Source: a bacterium (GTDB lineage Bacteria; Actinomycetota; Acidimicrobiia; Acidimicrobiales; Bin134). Taken from it: a DNA stretch of 7,299 nucleotides. Location of the stretch: positions 1 through 7,299 of the forward strand of contig JAPPKI010000350.1 of the NCBI GenBank assembly GCA_028820035.1, given 5' to 3'. The translations under genes and the position numbers were made by a program. The number at the start of each line of letters is the position of its first letter. Position 1 is the stretch's first letter. Positions 5,329-7,299 of this stretch are shown one piece after another. Under the pieces are notes generated by a model. The model saw only the letters and a program-made list of their open reading frames with translations, was not told the DNA's origin and did not search any database.

Positions 5329-6675
5329 GTGAGCCGAGAGTGGAAGGCGTTGTGGCTGGTGTCGCTGGCTTCGGCGGCCAGCTCCCTGGACGTGACGCTG
5401 ATGTTCGTGGCCTACCCGGAGATCATCGACACCTTCAGCGGCACCCCAGCCACCCAGGTGTCGTGGGTGATCAGCGGCTACAACATCATGGTGGCGGCCC
5501 TGCTCATCCCGGCGGGGCGTTTGGCCGACCGGATCGGCCACCGACGGGTGTTCCTGTGGGCCATCGCCATCTTCGTCACCGGCTCAGCCGCGGTGGGGCT
5601 GGCCCCCAACGCACCGGCCATGATCGCCGCTCGGTGCTACCAGGCCTTCGGGGGATCCAGCCTCATCACCTCGGGCTTGGCCCTGGTGATGTCGACGCTC
5701 GGCCCCCAACGCCGCGCCATCGCGGTGGGGGTGTGGGCCACGGTGGCCGGAGTGGTGGCTTCGCTGGCTCCGACGCTGGGAGCGCTGGCCATCGAGTTCG
5801 CCTCGTGGCGGGCTGCGTTCTTCATCGTGGCCCCGGTAGGAGTGGCGGTGCTGGGCCGCCGCAGCCTCATTACTGAGTCAGCGGTGGACGACAACGCCGA
5901 ATTGCCTGATATGGCCGGGGTGGTGCTGGCCGGACTCAGCACTGCCGCGCTGGTGCTGGGCATTGTGCAGATCAGCGAATGGGGGTCAGACGATCCCCGG
6001 GTCATAAGCGCATTTGCAGCCGCGGCCGTGGGGTTGATGGCTTTCTTGGTTCGCTGCGCACGGCATCCCTCCCCGGTTATCGACCTTGCCTTGTTCCGCC
6101 ACCGGGTGTTTGCGTCGACCGCAGTGGTGGCCGTTCTGGTGGGCGTGGCGTTCTTCGGCATCTTTCTGGCGCTGGTGCAATTTCTCAGGGGTCCTTGGGG
6201 GTATTCCACACTGGCCGCAGGGCTGCTGCTCACCCCGCTCACCGCGGCATCCAGCACCGTGGGCTACGCCACCGGCCGGATCATGGAGCGGTTCGGCCAC
6301 CGGGTAGTGATGGTGCCCGCGGCTGGCTGCATCGCTCTGGGGTGCTTGTGGATGGCGGCGTTTGCGGGGACGGAGAGGGAATGGGCGGCTGTTTGGTTTC
6401 CGGCTGCCCTGTTGATGGGTTTCGGCGTGGGCACAGTTTTTCCCGGAGTCAACAGCGCCATCGCCTTCGGTGTGCCCCCAGGTCAGTTGGGGCTGGCCGC
6501 GGGCACGGTCCAAACCGTCATTCGCATCGGAGGTGCGGTGGGAGTGGCCGCCGGTGTGGCCATGCTGGGAGGCGATTTAGACGACTACGACACGTTTTTC
6601 ACCGTCTTGGCCATCGTTTGCGGGGTTGCCGGGCTGGCGGCTACGGGCATGGCGACCCACAAGAAAGAAAATTGA
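5329..6675 (+). CDS. MFS exporter, DHA2 (EmrB/QacA-like) family, 14 TM
   Basis: This inner-membrane proton-coupled drug or metabolite exporter has 448 residues from the GTG at 5329. About 14 hydrophobic segments can be counted, the number typical of the DHA2 subgroup. TM1 carries the family signature SLDVTLMFVAYPEI (D21). Motif A after TM2 reads GRLADRIGHRR (63-73). Motif B in TM4 reads RCYQAFGGSS (102-111). Motif C in TM5 reads GVVASLAPTLGAL, with Ala in place of the usual Gly of G-P. SWRAAFFIVAPVG follows, as expected. The substrate cannot be told. An in-frame TTG at 5233 would add 32 polar residues and overlap the start of the divergent BKACE gene. The GTG places TM1 right after a short SREWK leader and is preferred, although no clear ribosome binding site precedes it. 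The gene may share an operator with BKACE. Its stop codon lies inside the HAIR-like dyad of clpB. Confidence 0.85.
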   Translation: MSREWKALWLVSLASAASSLDVTLMFVAYPEIIDTFSGTPATQVSWVISGYNIMVAALLIPAGRLADRIGHRRVFLWAIAIFVTGSAAVGLAPNAPAMIAARCYQAFGGSSLITSGLALVMSTLGPQRRAIAVGVWATVAGVVASLAPTLGALAIEFASWRAAFFIVAPVGVAVLGRRSLITESAVDDNAELPDMAGVVLAGLSTAALVLGIVQISEWGSDDPRVISAFAAAAVGLMAFLVRCARHPSPVIDLALFRHRVFASTAVVAVLVGVAFFGIFLALVQFLRGPWGYSTLAAGLLLTPLTAASSTVGYATGRIMERFGHRVVMVPAAGCIALGCLWMAAFAGTEREWAAVWFPAALLMGFGVGTVFPGVNSAIAFGVPPGQLGLAAGTVQTVIRIGGAVGVAAGVAMLGGDLDDYDTFFTVLAIVCGVAGLAATGMATHKKEN

Positions 6676-6691
6676 GTGGAATACCCTCAAC
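6671..6691. promoter_or_regulatory. HAIR-like element, candidate HspR operator for clpB
   Basis: ATTGAGT-N7-CCTCAAC matches the actinobacterial HAIR consensus CTTGAGT-N7-ACTCAAG at 11 of 14 defined positions, with the exact 7-nt spacer. It ends 52 nt before the clpB ATG and overlaps the stop codon of the exporter. HspR, a MerR-type repressor, is known to control dnaK and clpB through such sites in Streptomyces and mycobacteria. A weak promoter, TTGGCG (6694-6699)-N17-TAGAGA (6717-6722), lies just downstream, so the bound repressor would sit at or above the -35. The same bases could form a short hairpin followed by CTTTT, i.e. a weak terminator for the exporter. Confidence 0.55.
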
Positions 6692-6730
6692 TTTTGGCGG
6701 TTATCCGTAGAGGAAGTAGAGATTTGAGAC

Positions 6731-6734
6731 GAGG
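6731..6734 (+). promoter_or_regulatory. Shine-Dalgarno of clpB (GAGG)
   Basis: GAGG lies 9 nt before the ATG at 6744 and supports that start. It is the clearest ribosome binding site in the window. Confidence 0.55.
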
Positions 6735-6743
6735 TTCATTCCG

Positions 6744-7299
6744 ATGCTTGACCCCAACCGGTGGACGCTAAAGACCAGGGAGGCAGTCAACGACGCCACC
6801 GCCGCAGCCCAATCGAAGAGCCATCCTGAAGTAACCCCCGACCACTTGTTGCTGGCCCTGATCGGCCAGACCGACGGTGTAGTGCTGCCGGTGTTGCAGC
6901 GCACCGGCGTGGCGCTGCCCGAGCTGCGGACGCAGCTGGATGCCGAGCTGGATCGAATGCCGTCGGCCTACGGTGCCGAAGTCAGCCCCGCTCGGGAGCT
7001 GGTGAAGACCATCGAGACTGCCGATGTCGCCCGCATCGAACTGGACGACGAATACCTGTCTACCGAACACCTGCTGCTGGCCATGGCCGACCGGGTGGGG
7101 GTAGGCCGCCACCGGCTGCTGGAAGCTCTGGCCGAGGTGCGGGGATCTCATCGAGTGACCTCAACCACCCCAGAAGACTCCTACCAAGCGTTGGAGAAAT
7201 ACGGCCGAGATCTCACCGTGTTGGCCCGTGACGGCAAGCTCGATCCGGTGATCGGCCGGGACGAGGAGATCCGCCGCACCATCCAGGTGCTGAGCCGCC
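6744..7299 (+). CDS. clpB: ATP-dependent protein disaggregase ClpB, N-terminal part
   Basis: The first 185 codons of a Hsp100/ClpB chaperone are present; the gene runs off the right edge. ClpB is a cytoplasmic AAA+ hexamer that threads aggregated proteins through its pore together with DnaK. Residues 1-133 hold the double Clp-N domain ([15 protein letters not shown] at the start, [10 protein letters not shown] at 31-40, [12 protein letters not shown] at 106-117). Then comes the junction [20 protein letters not shown] (136-155) and the start of the first AAA+ domain with [20 protein letters not shown] (166-185). The DPNRxTxKT opening and the [10 protein letters not shown] junction favour ClpB over ClpC or ClpA. 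The Walker motifs lie outside the window. The ATG is supported by GAGG 9 nt upstream. A HAIR-like dyad 52 nt upstream suggests repression by HspR and induction by heat. Confidence 0.93.
   Translation, partial: MLDPNRWTLKTREAVNDATAAAQSKSHPEVTPDHLLLALIGQTDGVVLPVLQRTGVALPELRTQLDAELDRMPSAYGAEVSPARELVKTIETADVARIELDDEYLSTEHLLLAMADRVGVGRHRLLEALAEVRGSHRVTSTTPEDSYQALEKYGRDLTVLARDGKLDPVIGRDEEIRRTIQVLSR

Noticed and set aside
5340..6710. Out-of-frame plus-strand open frames across the exporter (5340-5876 and 5979-6710)
   Set aside because: They are Gly/Arg/His-rich frame shadows. The exporter frame carries all the MFS motifs and 14 hydrophobic segments without interruption.

Overview
The window is GC-rich and densely coded, with short gaps between genes. 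The N-terminus of a ClpB chaperone, a DUF849/BKACE-type enzyme, an acyl-CoA-dehydrogenase-like flavoprotein, an actinobacterial-style amidohydrolase and an HspR/HAIR-like dyad all point to an actinobacterium. An environmental lineage such as Acidimicrobiia is an inference I cannot confirm from this stretch alone. No RNA genes, insertion sequences or CRISPR arrays were seen, and no gene-free stretch exceeds 100 bases.

Layout. The left 5.2 kb is read entirely from the minus strand. In transcription order it holds a beta-keto acid cleavage enzyme (BKACE) homologue (5242-4325), an acyl-CoA dehydrogenase/flavin monooxygenase-like protein (4273-3137), a large secreted RCC1/BLIP-II-type repeat protein (3088-233) and the first 51 codons of an amidohydrolase-2 family hydrolase (155-1, running off the window). 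The right part is read from the plus strand: a 14-TM DHA2-type MFS exporter (5329-6675), then the 5' end of clpB (6744-7299, running off the window).

How the parts may work together. BKACE and the flavoprotein are 51 bp apart on one strand and are probably co-transcribed catabolic enzymes. The exporter diverges from BKACE across an 86-bp gap that contains a perfect 7-bp inverted repeat, a candidate shared operator. clpB has a dyad matching 11 of 14 defined positions of the HAIR consensus with the correct 7-nt spacer. It overlaps the exporter's stop codon, suggesting HspR-type heat-shock control.

The most unusual object is the 951-residue secreted protein. After a signal peptide it has two copies of an unrecognised ~52-residue module (38/52 identical), then 20 propeller-type repeats of about 37 residues. 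Every repeat carries an invariant C-x9-C-W. All 44 predicted cysteines of the mature protein fall in regularly spaced pairs, which suggests a disulfide-stapled extracellular beta-propeller. Its ligand and role cannot be read from the sequence.
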